Translations under genes and position numbers: made by a program
Assembly: GCA_026075535.2 (NCBI GenBank)
Contig: AP026546.1
Span: 10,354,001-10,418,000 of the forward strand
Reading direction: 5' to 3'
Origin: Tricholoma matsutake
Taxonomy: Eukaryota; Basidiomycota; Agaricomycetes; Agaricales; Tricholomataceae
DNA length: 64,000 nucleotides
The notes under the pieces: generated by a model
Databases searched by the model: none
What the model was told of the DNA's origin: nothing
The model's input: the letters and a program-made list of their open reading frames with translations, nothing else
Shown: positions 33,046 to 45,317 of the stretch, one piece after another
How positions within the stretch are numbered: the stretch's first letter is position 1
Layout: each line of letters begins with the position of its first letter

Positions 33046-36000
33046 TCACAGAGGGGAGATATAATCAGCATTTGTTGATCTAAATGCATTGTCAGCCCTC
33101 AATGCTAATTCATACCATGAAGCATGCTGGCAATTAGCATAGGCTAGCGGACCAGGAAGGGTATTCTCGGACTGTGAGGCTGACTGCCACCATTGGCTGT
33201 GATAGATGAAATACCCCACAGTCCACTGCATTTCATATGTGACCAGTAGAAATTCCTCCCTCCATCGATTTCTCTGAGCCCATGAACAAAGCCAAAGTAC
33301 TCACCTGACTATGAAAATTGTTAGTACAATGAATATGGATGGCTACAAAATATTTACATTCCCAGAATCGGCCGGCATTGGCATTGGCCATGAGACCAGT
33401 ATGAATGTGGGAATTATGCCAAATCTGGGACAGACAAACAGAGGTAGAACCAGGTACATTCGGATTCAAAATAGCTGTGCTGGCATTGAGGTCATCCTTG
33501 GATAACTGCTGAGACATACTCAATGTGTCATCATCACAATCCAGTGCCAGCATTTGGCTATGGCAATGGTTATACATTCAGGCATGCAAGCTAATTTTGT
33601 TAACCAACTCATGGACAACAGCTCGTGACTGGGTGTGAACTCCCTTTCGCGGCGCTGCTCAAATGATGTGTGAATATTGAAATGATTTGTCAGCAATGAG
33701 CTCCCACAGCTGGTGCAGCGGTTGGTTTGCCTGGATCTTGCAGGGGTTAATCTCTACATCCACAAGATTGTCATTAGAGGGGAGGTATACTTGTTGCTCC
33801 TCAACTGGAATAGCATGTGTGTGGGCTGGGAGATCTGACAGGCCTGATGCCACAGCACTGTCATCATCCAGGTCACCGGGGGTATCAAATTTCCCTTCAT
33901 TATCATGGGTGATCCATGAGGGAGCAATGTCATGATCAGCAATGTTGGCAGCATTTTGTAACTGCATTAAGGTTACCATGTGAGATGTGAGAGCTTCTCT
34001 CTCCCATTCAACAGCTTGCGTGTCAGAAATGTGAGGTGATTTACCAAGTCAACGGACTTTGTCTCATAATTCAATCCTGGTGATGATCAATGATGGGTTG
34101 TGATTGGTGGTAGGCAGTACAACTCACTGCATTTATTCAAAAAGAATAGCAAAATCAATCCACTCCTCAACCGTGGATTGAACCAGTGCCAATGCTGAAG
34201 TTAAGGCTGATCCTGTCCCTGCTGCCAATCCTGTCCCTGCTGCCTCTGCCATTTCTGATATGTGAGTGGCATACATATCTGTTACCCTGATATCTGTGAG
34301 CCTCTGGGATTCTGCTGCCATCACTTCATCCTCCCATCATTTGATTGCCAGTTGGCCAAATGCTGCCATTAGTTCACCATGGTATTGGCTGAGTTGTGTA
34401 GAGTTCCCAAGATTTTGAGCAGAGTGTGACTGTCATGCCAAGCATTTTCTTGTGATTTGAATCTGTAGCATGATCATCAAGCATTTCTGCCTGATGTGGC
34501 AAGGTCACTGTTCTGACCATCGGGGAAATGGAATTCAGTGATGCCCACAGAGACTCAAGTATTTCTCCTGCTACAATGCCGGACTGTGGAATGAAAGATG
34601 GAGCATAGCGAAAAAAGCATTCATCCTTGTGGCCATGAACATGCAAAAGCCCAATGGCCTGGTCAATGGTCAAGCTGGCTGGAAGATGGGCACCAATATG
34701 TTCCTGAAGGTGGATAATGTACTGGCAGACAATGTCGTATATGAGCATGACTCCCTGTTGAGGGTCAACTCTGGTGGTCTTCAGCGCTTGAAGGAAAGCA
34801 AAGTCAACATTCTTTTGCTGTTCTCCACGAAACAGGTCTACCAATGCATTGGGCACATAACATCCATGCCGTACACACACAATGGCTGCTACTCCAGTCC
34901 TGTCACATGCCCTCAACACCAGAAAAGCATTCACAACAGCTAGGAATTTATTTTCGCAAGGAGCCTTCTGGAAACCCAAATACAAATCAGACCGGCTTTG
35001 GGGGCGGCATCGGGAACGGCATTGGCCACCACCAAGGGAAGGTACCTACCATTAATCATTCTATGGCAGCTTGGAGAAACAGCTCATATTCAGCCTGATT
35101 TGGGGCCATCCCACCTCCATCCCATGGCCATATATCAGTATCGGAGGTTTTCTGCTGAACATGATCAGCTTTGAAATTGCCATCGGCCACAAATATGTGT
35201 TTAAAAACAAATCTGAAATCCATAGTATCATTTTAGATGCCACTGCACCGAGGTATTTTGACACCCACTGGTTTGCATTGTCCTTCCAATTTTCCAGTAT
35301 ACTAATGCCTACTTGAGGACAGGCTGGACAGAAATTGGCAAGTGATCCTGGTTCAGGATTCAAAGGATCTATTTGATTGTGTCCATACCCTACCCACTTC
35401 AATCTTTTCATCCAATGCCATAAGCGGGACATGTGCCGAAGCTCATGGTAGAGATTGACCACTTCGGCAGGTATCATTGGCAATGTTACATGCCGAATCA
35501 GCTGGTAAAACTGATAGGCCGATGCCTTTAATTCCAGATTACAGAGCCAAAAATGGTCTAGGACCTGCACAGTGGACAGAGTCCATATGTTGGTGAAGCT
35601 TGTGGGTAGTAAGTTACTGGTTACCAGGTCCAAGGGAATTAGGTGTTCCACCTGACACTGGCAGGTAACCATCACTAAGTGATGTATTCCATTTGTATGG
35701 ACCACACAAATATAACTGTTGTTCAAGGCATCAGCAGTTGGGATGGCATCAGCAGTGGGTACAGCATCGGCAGCTGGGATGGCATTGGCAGTTTGATTAG
35801 GATTAGGCAAATATGGTTGAAACCCATGGATGTTGTCATCAGCATGCTCAACTTCAGATTCATCATTGCCATCAAAGAAGTCTTGGAAACCGTTCTCAAC
35901 ATCAATATTCCCCTTCCCTTGACGCCAAAGGGCATCAAGGTGATTAAAAAAATGCTGAGTCGGCCCCAGTTTCATCTTTGGCCCAGTCATCAGCCTGAGA

Positions 36001-36809
36001 CTCATTATATGTGTCTGAGGTTGAGTCAGGTGAAGAGGGCCAGTGCTGCTGCCGGTGCCAGTGCCATTGCTGATCGTTTGCCTGCCAATTGGCCAACTCT
36101 TGCTCTGCTTTATCCTTCACATCTTCAAATGTCTCCAGATATTTCAATTGGAAGTTCAGAGCATTGCAAATTGGCTGATCCATCTGGTGCTGGACTAAAA
36201 TGTATGTGCCGACCTCCCATAGCTCAGCCCAGTGGAAGTGCGTGCCGGTCCAGCATTCAATGCGATGGAAGGGATTTTTCCTGTGGGTTACACGCATGCA
36301 TGTGCGGCAAAGCATGCTTCCCAGTGAACAATCAATGCATCACCAAATTGCCCATTTATTGAATGGACAGTGGTTGCAAACTTGTTTGTCAACCGACCAT
36401 GCCTGCCGAGCGAGGGATGCTTGCAGCAATTCATCTACTCATCCCACAAACTCCAGTACATAGTCTTGCTGTCTCTATTATTTGTATATGAGCCTTGCTC
36501 CATAAGCAATCAGTGTCAGAAACTAACCATGCCGATGTGTGGCCGAGTCAGCTTGGCGGCCACCTGAGGTTCTTGCATGTCCCATTCTGGAGCAACAATG
36601 GGATTATCCTGTATAACAGAATTTGATTGACCCAGTTCTTCCACTTCAGTCAGGGGGACCTTGATGCACTTTGTTTTTGGTCCATGTTTTGTGTTGACCT
36701 CAACTTCTACATGTGTAACAGTATTGACTGCATCATCATTGTCCTCATGCAGGGGGGCATTCTTCTTTGATCTTCTCTTTTGCTTGTAAGGAATTCTTGT
36801 TAGGCTCAT
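33046..36809 (-). pseudogene. KDZ (Kyakuja-Dileera-Zisupton) transposase with CxC2-type region
   Basis: The likely start is MSLTRIPYKQKRRSKKN at 36809. A cysteine-rich part (CNHCPFNKWAIW, CIDCSLGSMLCRTCMRVTHRKNPFHRI) is followed by the CxC2-like region (WTLSTVQVLDHFWLCNLELK, FCPACPQVGISI). The KDZ core is CDRTGVAAIVCVRHGCYVP, DLFRGEQQKNVDFAFLQAL, MLIYDIVCQY, LLHVHGHKDECFFRYAPSF and SGIVAGEILESLW. The C terminus includes YLPSNDNLVDVEIN and ends DYISPL at 33046. At least four TGA codons break it at likely Arg positions (AIW-stop-CIDC, AIE-stop-LM, AIK-stop-WEDE, FVG-stop-VDELL), with frameshifts near 35100 and 34400. KDZ elements are widespread DNA transposons of Agaricomycetes. Confidence 0.88.
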
Positions 36810-36964
36810 GATGATTTGGGGTGAGTCACAACGACACCCAATCATTGATGGGGCTATTGTACTATCGACCTCATGTGATCCTCATGTGATCCTCGTGTGA
36901 TCCTCGTGTCGATGATATGTTTTATGTCAATGACAAGAATGATTCTTTCCTTCACATCAGTCCC

Positions 36965-37950
36965 CCCCAATGCCACCTGAGCCATCAGAGAACCCGTGGT
37001 TGAAAATGCAGGGGCTGAAGAAATGACGATCCCAATCCTCATAGCGGCACCGAGCTGTGGGCTGTTGCCGATGCTGAACCACCTTCTGCAAACCGCAGGG
37101 GCCAAAGAAATGATGATGCTGATGCTGATCCTCAACCCAGCACCGAACTGGAGGCCATTGCTGCTGCCAAACCGCCTGCTGCATCAAGAGGCAGAAAAGT
37201 TGTCAAAGGCAAACCCAAGTGCAAGGAAGCTTGCCAAATATCAACAGCAGGACAGACCCCAAATTCTGATACAACTGAATCAAAATATGTCCAAGTGGAT
37301 CAAATGACAATGGACAGCCTCTGCATGGTTGGTGTCACTCAACCACAGCCAATTAATGGTCCTAGTGATGGTGAACCAGAATATCTCATTCCTCAACACA
37401 TTTACATGAGATACATCATGCCTGGATCAGCTGGAAACGCCATTGTAAATGATCCCCCATGCCCAATTAATCCATTTCTGTTGGATATACCTCAAGAGAG
37501 CTGACAATGCCCTAAGCCTCAACCACTTTTAGGGGGAAATTGGACAGAGCATCCTATTGCAAGGGCAAGGGCTTTAGCAGCATTAGTGGCATTGGCAATG
37601 GCAACACCAATATCGGCAATGACAACAGTACAATCGGCAATGGCAGCACCAATATTGGCAATGGCAACTGTAAGATCGGCAATGGCAACAACAATATTGG
37701 CAGTGGCACCAGTAGGATCAGCAACAGCAACACCAATATCAGCAATGACAACAGTACGATTGGCAATGACAACATTGGCAACAGCAACAGTATGATCGGC
37801 AATGGCAACATCAGGATTGGCAGCAAATCCATCCTCGGCACAAGCATGACCTATCCGAAGGACAGCTGATGACCTTGCACAGCAGGAAGCCATTTCAACC
37901 CAGGCTGTTGGGAGGAGACAGAGAATTAAAAAAGTGAAATTTGCCGTGTA
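36965..37950 (+). pseudogene. Degenerate gene remnant of unknown family
   Basis: The best frame reads ELEAIAAAKPPAASRGRK, VVKGKPKCKE, then VDQMTMDSLCMVG, EYLIPQHIYMRYIMPGSAG and PINPFLLDIPQES to a stop near 37504. After a repeat-filled stretch a tail GRRQRIKKVKFAV follows. It is divergent from the KDZ gene, about 150 bp away. I do not recognise it. Confidence 0.35.
37560..37850. repeat. Minisatellite of ATCGGCAATGACAAC-type units
   Basis: About nine units of roughly 30-40 bp (AATATCGGCAATGACAACAG and variants). All frames encode low-complexity Gly/Asn/Ser or Ala/Met/Thr runs. Confidence 0.75.
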
Positions 37951-38058
37951 GATTTACAAATAAAACACTATGTAATGTGAAAAAAAGATAGTCCAACTTT
38001 TATGTACATGCTGAATCACATGTATTCTTTTCTGCCTCACTTCGTCTCCCCTCTGTCC

Positions 38059-39974
38059 TCAGATTTTCCTGCTCTCTTCCTTGGGTTCGGCTGAGGGGTG
38101 GTACTTCTGGAATGTAGTCCAGATGGACCAGGGGTCAGCCTGCATGGGGATCAGCACAGCTGTGCAGGGGGAGGGGAGGGCTGGGGTGAGGCGATTACAT
38201 TGACTGCCGATGCCAGTGGGGTAAGCCAGGGCGGCAGCCTCGGGCTTGGCGAGCGACGTTGGGGGGAAGAGGAGAGGGAGTGGTGGGGCCATTGATGTTG
38301 TGGGCTGTACCATTTCTTGAGAATCCTGTGGTGTGGCGGGAATAATTTGGATGGGGGGTGCCAGCCAAGGATGCTTCCCCCACCACCTCTTTAGGCACAG
38401 CCCCTCCTCACCATGCTCAGGCTCAGTGTTACCCTCGACAAATCCCCCCTCATCAACCAGTTCTGCCATCTGTTCATCTTTGTTGCCGGCAGCGGCGACG
38501 GGAGTGGGAGCAGGAGTGGGAGCAGGAGCAGGACCAGGGGTGGGAGCAGGAGCAGGAGCAGGACTGGGACTGGGAGCAGGAACAGGAGCGGGAGCAGGAG
38601 TGGCATTGCCTTCCTCGGCATCTGTCATTTCTTCCCAATCTGCCTCTGCCTTCCTGCTTGGAGTCCTCTCGAGGTGAACCACCTGCCCAGCCATGTAACC
38701 ATTGTACAACATAATGGGCTGTGTGCCAGCCTGCAACCCAAGGTATCCTTCAATGTCGTTCACCCTGTTTTGAAGCAAGTTGACTGTCTCCCAGAGTTCT
38801 TGTATGTGGAGTTGGGACTCTTGGAATGACTCTTCATTCCACTGTGCATGCTTGTACATGTTACATGTCTTCCTCCAGCTGGTATAGATGTCCAGTGAAG
38901 GTGGCATAGTCACTGGCAGAGGGGTAGGGAGTCAGGGCAGGGAGGGCAGTTGGCTCGGGCTCAGGATCGGCCATGTCAATATCCTCTTCCACAGCTATGG
39001 GTATATGTGTTAGTGGTTTTATGTGTCACGATATGGAAGAACTAACCTTTTGATTTTCCTTTTTGGCTTGCAGTGAACTGCCTAGATGATTCCTCTCCAC
39101 TGTCTTCACTGGAAAATTGCGCCTTCTTTGCTTTTCTTCTTGCCGATCCTTTTGCTTTCTTGGTTCTCAGCACTCGATCCACGTCCTCTGGATCGCACTG
39201 AACTTTCCCTTTCCCACAGAAGTAGCAGGCTGTTTTGCCATTCACCTGCTCCCAACACTCATGCCTAAGCCTGACACATCATGCACACAGCGTCGTTTGC
39301 GAACTCCCTCGCTGGGGTGCTCCTCGTGCCACCTTTGCTGCGTTGTGCCACTTCTGCTCCATCCTGGGATTGGCACTGGCATCGCTCTCCGTCTCCTCAT
39401 AAAAATCCTCGTCCGATCCCCTGCTACTCTGCACCTCTCATGGCCTGGGTCTCACTGTGATTGCTGGCAGCATTGGTTGCTGGGCTGGGGCTGGAAGTCT
39501 GGATCCTGATGCTTCTGGTTGGGCCCACATCTTGGCCGGTGCTGGTGCCACTTCTATCCTTGTTGGTGTTGGCATTGCTGCTGCCTTTGCCACTGCCGCT
39601 CTTCCATTATTCACTGCTGCTGTCCCTGTCTTTGCCGCTGCCATCCCCACTTTCTTGGCCAGTGCCATTCCCATTCCTGCTGCCGTTCCCATTCCTGCTG
39701 CCATTCCCATTCCTGCTGCCATTCCCATTCCTGCTGCCATTCCCATTCCTGCTGCCATTCCCATTCCTGCTGCCATTCCCATTCCTGCTGCCATTCCCAT
39801 TCCTGCTGCCATTCCCATTCCTGCTGCCATTCCCATTCCTGCTGCCATTCCCATTCCTGCTGCAGTGGCCATTCCACCTGCCCTTGCCATTCCACCTGCC
39901 GTTGCTGCTGCCGTTGGTCCAGCCGATGTGGACACAGGTCCTGTTATGCCCCTTTTCTTGTCAAAGGTCTTCAT
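38059..39974 (-). pseudogene. Coiled-coil protein with double CX2CX6C cluster (second family member)
   Basis: One frame from 39974 to 39042 has an Ala/Gly/Met repeat region, an acidic stretch and a cysteine cluster C-X2-C-X6-C-X9-C-X2-C-X6-C (LCA-stop-CVRLRHEC, then CYFCGKGKVQC). It is interrupted by TGA at 39438-39440 and 39279-39281, both where Arg fits. An intron (GTTAGT...CATAG) leads to VEEDIDMADPEPEPTALPAL, and after a frameshift to a coiled coil (ESQLHIQELWETVNLLQNRV) and a Pro/Ala-rich tail to 38059. The cluster has the same design as the antisense gene of family B. Function is unknown. Confidence 0.55.
39665..39865. repeat. 18-bp tandem repeat inside the preceding gene
   Basis: About eleven units of ATTCCCATTCCTGCTGCC. 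On the coding (minus) strand each unit encodes Gly-Met-Gly-Met-Ala-Ala or close to it. All six frames are open. Confidence 0.9.
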
Positions 39975-40033
39975 TGCCCTCAGTTAACCTTCAATAAACT
40001 TCTGGTCCCCTGTCCTGTCTGACTTTGACCATG

Positions 40034-40426
40034 CTACCACAAATCCCCACAAAAAGGCATTGGCCTGGAAGATGGCCTGCACATCCTCTGTGAGAACCTC
40101 TCTTTGCCAGGCAAATAATGTTTTCTACAATTTGTAAGTCCATCGTTGATCTGATAGCATGCCAATCCACTCACAAGGGCTGATTTTCTTTCCTTCATCA
40201 CGGCCTTGATACTTTGGTCCCAAAGTCCATTGCAGATGGATTGCTTGATCTTGCTGATCTTGCTGAGCACTTGTTGGCATGTAACGTTCATGGTTGATGA
40301 GTCGGCTGCAGCAGCGGGGTCGATGTTGAGATGAAAAAGAGTGAAACACTGAAAATCAACAATCACATGTTGTTGATCGATGTACAATATATACAAACAA
40401 ATAATGTCCTGATTAAACAGTATCAC
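40034..40426 (-). other. Open frame, unrecognised
   Basis: A 130-codon frame with segments CQQVLSKISKIKQSICNGLW, DQSIKAVMKERKSALVSG and LTNCRKHYLPGKERFSQRM looks protein-like. It ends just upstream of the coiled-coil gene on the same strand. I do not recognise a family. Confidence 0.3.
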
Positions 40427-40452
40427 TTGTTATCATCTGTGTTATCTATACC

Positions 40453-40560
40453 ATGAGCAATCAGCAAACCGACACTTATATTCCTGATGGATATGTTGTT
40501 ATCTGAGGTGACAATGGGCAGCACTATCTAGTGCCCCATTTTATGATTCCAGGGAAGTGG
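40453..40560 (+). pseudogene. Short first-exon-like fragment
   Basis: It reads MSNQQTDTYIPDGYVVI, a TGA, then GDNGQHYLVPHFMIPG, followed by GT-rich sequence. The TGA again suits an Arg codon. It could be the N terminus of a short accessory gene. Confidence 0.25.
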
Positions 40561-41340
40561 TGCCTGATGCTGATGCTGTACTTCTATGCCAATGCCAATG
40601 CCATTGCCAATGCCGTTGCCAATGCTGTTGCCGAGTACCATGTATGCTATCTCTGATCTGTATATTATTAACATTCTTTATAGTGTATCACAAGCAAGAA
40701 TTGTAAAAGTGTATTCATTTGATACTAGTACATGTTATACATACTATGAGAGCATTCAACGGCATCCACCAAACCCGTATCATTCAATACACTGTATGTG
40801 TTTGATAGACCATATTATTCAGTACAGTGTAGCTTACCTATGTGCACAAGCAATGTGTAGGTAGGCATAATAATTGATATTACTCAGAGTATGGGGTTCA
40901 TGGGTCCATATACATGGAAGAACTCATGGTGGTAGAAATGAGGTAGAAAATAATCACAACCTAGCCCACTTACATACCTCCACAGAAGCTGATGAGGTTC
41001 AAGACCTTTAGGTTGAGGAGACTCAGAAGGAATGCTCACTTAGCCTTGGCCATTGACACTTGTTCCCACTTGAAGAATACTTACTTGAGTACTTGGCTGA
41101 GTGAGAGTCAGTAGATGCATTATGCTACTCCAATAAGGTTTGTAGAATGTATGTGAACAGATCATGACTGCAATTTTAGGTCAAGGAGAGTAGTTCACTG
41201 TTTCACAATAATTTAGTAAAATTAGCGAATTGGTTGACATCAAATTAGTAAGCACAACATACCATATATGGAAATAACATACCCAATATGGCAGGAGGGG
41301 GGGAGGTCTGAGGTGGCTTAAAAATCTGGATATATGAGTT
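40561..41340. other. Region with no recognised feature
   Basis: It holds a short GCCAATGCCGTT-type microsatellite (40585-40635) and otherwise AT-rich sequence with no long frame. Confidence 0.5.
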
Positions 41341-41924
41341 TTGGGTCGTGACACCCCCCTTGCTTTTTCAACCATTAGAATTCCAATCTCTCTTACATCC
41401 ACCAAAACAAGGAGGAAGGTGGTGCAAGAATGCAAAGGCCAAATATCACAACAAGTTTCTATATCCATGAAGACTCGGAAGGAAATCAACCACATGCTTC
41501 AAATGGCATACTTGGCCTTCAAACGAGATGATCTGACTTACACAATAGATTGTCGAGGAGTTCTGATATGCTGCTCAGTGGATATAAAATATAACATTGC
41601 AAGGATGCAGTGGAAAGGTGTTGAGATGACTTGTAATTCAGACTATGAAAGGATGCTGAAGGTGACAAAAAAGAAGGTAAAATTCTTTCGACCAAGTGCA
41701 AGGTAAGTACATGTCCATGTAAGGTATCTGAGGTATACTTGCTAGCCTTATTCAAGAGGCTGACAAAGAAGGCTCCAACTTTGAGGAAGAAGAAGGTTTC
41801 TGGCCCTCACATATCAGATTCACATTCATTCACAACTCCTCAGAAAGATGAACTGTCACCTGAAGAACTCTCCCAAACTACCACTATCACTATGCTTCAT
41901 AACAAGTACTCCTGTGAAAACTGA
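41341..41924 (+). other. Two adjacent open frames, unrecognised
   Basis: 41341-41706 encodes a charged 121-residue stretch (TRKEINHMLQMAYLAFKRDD, KYNIARMQWKGVEMTCNSDY) with coding-like composition. 41739-41924 encodes a basic segment. A GTAAGT at 41704 after FFRPSAR could be a splice donor. No family is recognised. Confidence 0.3.
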
Positions 41925-44300
41925 GCATGTTCATTTGATATTTGCTGGCTGCACACAACAAGCTACTGCACAATACATCCATCGCTCCCACTGCCATTTT
42001 CAGCTATGGGCCTTGGCAATGGTATCCCTCCTCACATTTGACTGTTAACAGCATGTGTTAGTGCTAACTTGCTGATTGGTGGTAAGATAGATAAAGAAGA
42101 AGGGGTTGACATTCATTAGCTTCCAAACTGGGGCTGGGGATGTAGGAAATGGATGTTTTGGTGTCAAAGTTTCAGCCTCTAGGCAGAAAGATGAGTTGGA
42201 CAGAGAGGGCTCTTCTTGCTCCCCTTCTCCCTTGCCTCCATTGTCATAGGCTCATTGCTGAGTCCCACACACCCATGATCCACCCTACAAGTGGTTGGTT
42301 GTGGGGGTGGGTGTAGGTGCTGTGTTGCTCTCCACCCCACAATTCACCCTCATGGGGCTGGGGATGGGTGCCATTGTTGTGGGGTCAGTTGCTGGCATTG
42401 GGGTTGTCTTGCTGCTTTCACTTGCAATCCAACTCACAAGCAGTGGCTCATAGGGATGGAGCATGTGAGTCATCAGTTCAGGTTCTAGTTTGAAAGGATG
42501 TCAGTGACATGGCACAGGGAGGGGGTTTTACCATGGTTACACATGTATCCCTAGGAAACACATAATAAAATTACATGTTAAATGTTTTCTGCAGATACAG
42601 GCATAATTACATAAAAAGTGTTTCTTTAATGTACACAAAGGGAACATGAAAAATGTTTCCAGAAGGGATCTGAAAGAAACATTGTAGAATACACCTTTTA
42701 TGTTCCTTGCAGATATAGCTTGGATACATGTAAAATATTTCCATGACATTTCTTTTACATACATATTAAGAATATCCAAAGGATATACACATCAGAAGTC
42801 TTAAAACAAGTTCTTAAGGCTGTGTTTCTGTGTGAAACACAGGTCAGTCCCAGTAGTGATCTCTGCTTGCTGTGGTGGTGGTCATTGTCATCCCCTTGCA
42901 TTGTTTGTTGCTCTGTGGTGGTTGGGTTAACTTGGGTTTTTGTGTTGGTTACCCCCAAATGACAATGGACATTGTTTAGCTCCCATTTCATGTGTGATCT
43001 GGCCCAGGTGTGTCATTTGCTGGCATCATGGGTGCTGTGGTTGATAGTGGTGGAGGTGGACACCATTGTTGTTATTGTTGTTGCTGATATTCAGCACTGT
43101 TTGCATGGGGGCTGCATTCCTTGTTGGGGGTGGTGCAGGAGGTGGAGGTGCTGGTGACATTAGGCCTGGGTTTTTATTCCTGTAGCAGGCTTGCTTAGGG
43201 GGAGTCAGCGGTGACATGGCAGTTTTACAGGCTGATGGGGGTTACCTTTGGTACCCTGCTGTATGGACCTCCAGCATATCTCTGGGGTCTTCCTAACACC
43301 AAATGAACCCCTCACATCCCATATAAATAGGGATGAGGGGTTTGGTGGCCCTAGCATGTTGTTGTTGTTGTGGACAGATATAGCTTGTTAGTAATGGAAC
43401 AAGCACAAGAAGAATATGAAGAACTCATCTTTTTTGTTTTGAAGAGGTGCTGAGTCCTTGCAGACAACCATTAACTGCAGATTTCAGATGTAACATGGCA
43501 CTCTTGCAGCCATGCATGTTGCCATTTGGCCTTAATGGGAGGGAAAATTTGGGCCAATTGGAGTAGGTTGCTTGCATGCTTGTCAGACTGAGGGATGAGG
43601 CATCACAATAGCTGTGGTGAAGTTGGTGGTATGATAAGACAGAACATGATGCATTGTGATATGACAGGACCTTGAGATGGAGCATTGTCTCTACAAGTGG
43701 CCTATTGTAAATTATGTGATTCTTGGGTCTGGTAGTCTACTTCTCTATGTACAAATTCAAAGGAGGGAATGCATATAATGATGCTTTTCCTGGGAAAGTG
43801 CCTCTCAATGGTCCATCTGCAGGATTTTATAGCATAGGTATCCAGATGGTGGATATTAGGCATTGGCATGGGTCAGGGTACCCTGCACAAGTTATGGATA
43901 TGGGTAGGGGTGTGTATGAGTACAGGGATGTCCAACCTTACCCATGTCCCACTGTCTGCCCTTAGTGTTGCCGCAGCTCAGTCAGTCATGACTCAGCTAG
44001 CACAGCCACCTATTACTGGCTCCTTCTGTTTCTGGCTTGAGCCAGTTTTGAGCCAGTTTTGAGCCACCTCACCATAAAGGAATTACTATCAAAGGCTCAA
44101 AGCCACCAAAAAAATGTATTAGTATGATACAACCAATACAAGGATACAACAACAGGTTAATAGATAAAGGTAGTCTGGATATATTGAGGTAGAAAAGTAC
44201 AACACCAAGCAACACATCAACATCATGAATGAAACTAACATGTACAGAGACTTAGGATTTAAAGGCTGCAAGTTACTGATAGTCACACCATTCATCTAGA
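41925..44300. repeat. Repeat-derived sequence
   Basis: It contains TGGGGTGG-type minisatellite fragments (42270-42450), (GGT/GTT)n-rich sequence (42860-43160), a hairpin CCCCTCAC-ATGAGGGG near 43310, and GGGTACCC-type motifs near 43880-43970. These are the same modules as in the MITEs. No gene is seen. Confidence 0.45.
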
Positions 44301-44507
44301 CCCCTGCCCTACTCAGACTCCAAACTAAGAATCATGCCAGTGACACCAGCCTGGCAGCTGAACCCCTGCAGCTTCCCAGTCAAAAATGGCATCATCATAA
44401 TATCCACTTGCATCAAAAAGGTCTTGAAAGAGGGATCATATATATTTGTAGTTGGGTTCAGCATCAAATGAAAGATGGCGTGTGTAATGTAGGAATGCAG
44501 AAAAGAT

Positions 44508-44580
44508 GACCAGACTGGGGATTGAGCCCAGGCCCTCCTGGACATATACCAGATGCTCTGACCAACTGAGCTATCAGGTC
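44508..44580 (-). tRNA. tRNA-like sequence or tRNA pseudogene (nominal anticodon TAT)
   Basis: 73 nt fold as a full cloverleaf: acceptor GACCTGA with TCTGGTC (one T-T mismatch), D stem GCTC/GAGC, anticodon stem TCTGG/CCAGG, T stem CTGGG/CCCAG. TCTTTT follows one base after the 3' end, like a Pol III terminator. Position 33 is A rather than the near-invariant T, and the T-loop is CTCAATC, so it is probably a pseudogene or a SINE head. Confidence 0.5.
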
Positions 44581-45317
44581 TTATAGGGTTCAATAGAACA
44601 AGGATACCATATAACCAGACATGGATTGCTACAACTATGACATCACTTGGGTGTGTGTGCAAACTATGGTCTGTTAAGCACTGATTAAGCAGTGACAGAT
44701 TATATAATCCAACATGTAATCAAGGAAGATGTGGAACTCATCAGGAAGGCCATCATATAGCCAGCCATGGTTGCGTTCTGCTTTCTCTGCATTATCCATT
44801 GGAACCTCTGCTTTCTTGATGAGCCTTCCAGGCATTGCCATGGAAGTGATCCATGGAGGAAGTAGATGACAATATGTGCTAGCGACTCCAGATCATCATG
44901 TCATAAAGGCTCAATGCCCAAGTGGCCATTGATAGACATGTAGTGAGCCATTCCAGTAAGATGTTTGTGTACTTGATAAAGAATGTGAGTAAGTGTGAAT
45001 TCATGTGAGACCAAAATCAATGATGTAAATCTTGTGTGAATCTTGATGGATCCCTACAAGAAAATTGTCAGGCTTGATGTCGCAATGGACAAAGTGGTGG
45101 AGGTGGATGTGCTCAATATGTAAGATCTATGAGTAGAAGATGAGTGTGTTACAAAAGACAGACACAACAATCCAGTACCAAGCAGTTTGCCAGTTTAAGG
45201 ACAGTCTTGAGGGTGAAGGTGCAATTGCAAGCAGCGAAGAGGTCTTTGAGTAGGGCATGGCATGGGTAACCCTTGGGTATATTTTCTTATACCCCTACCC
45301 ATACCTGTGAACACCAT

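Noticed and set aside
34629..36463. Plus-strand frames opposite the KDZ gene
   Set aside because: Shadows of the KDZ coding strand with no recognisable motif.
37519..37893. Minus-strand Val/Ala/Ile-rich frame resembling a membrane or collagen-like repeat protein
   Set aside because: Generated by the ATCGGCAATG minisatellite, with no flanking coding sequence in frame.
39457..40022. Plus-strand frames with IPIPAA or CHSHSC repeats
   Set aside because: An 18-bp repeat opens all six frames. Only the minus strand connects to the cysteine cluster and coiled coil.
44508..44580. Functional isoleucine tRNA (anticodon TAT)
   Set aside because: Position 33 is A, the T-loop is atypical and the acceptor has a mismatch. 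Kept only as a tRNA-like feature.
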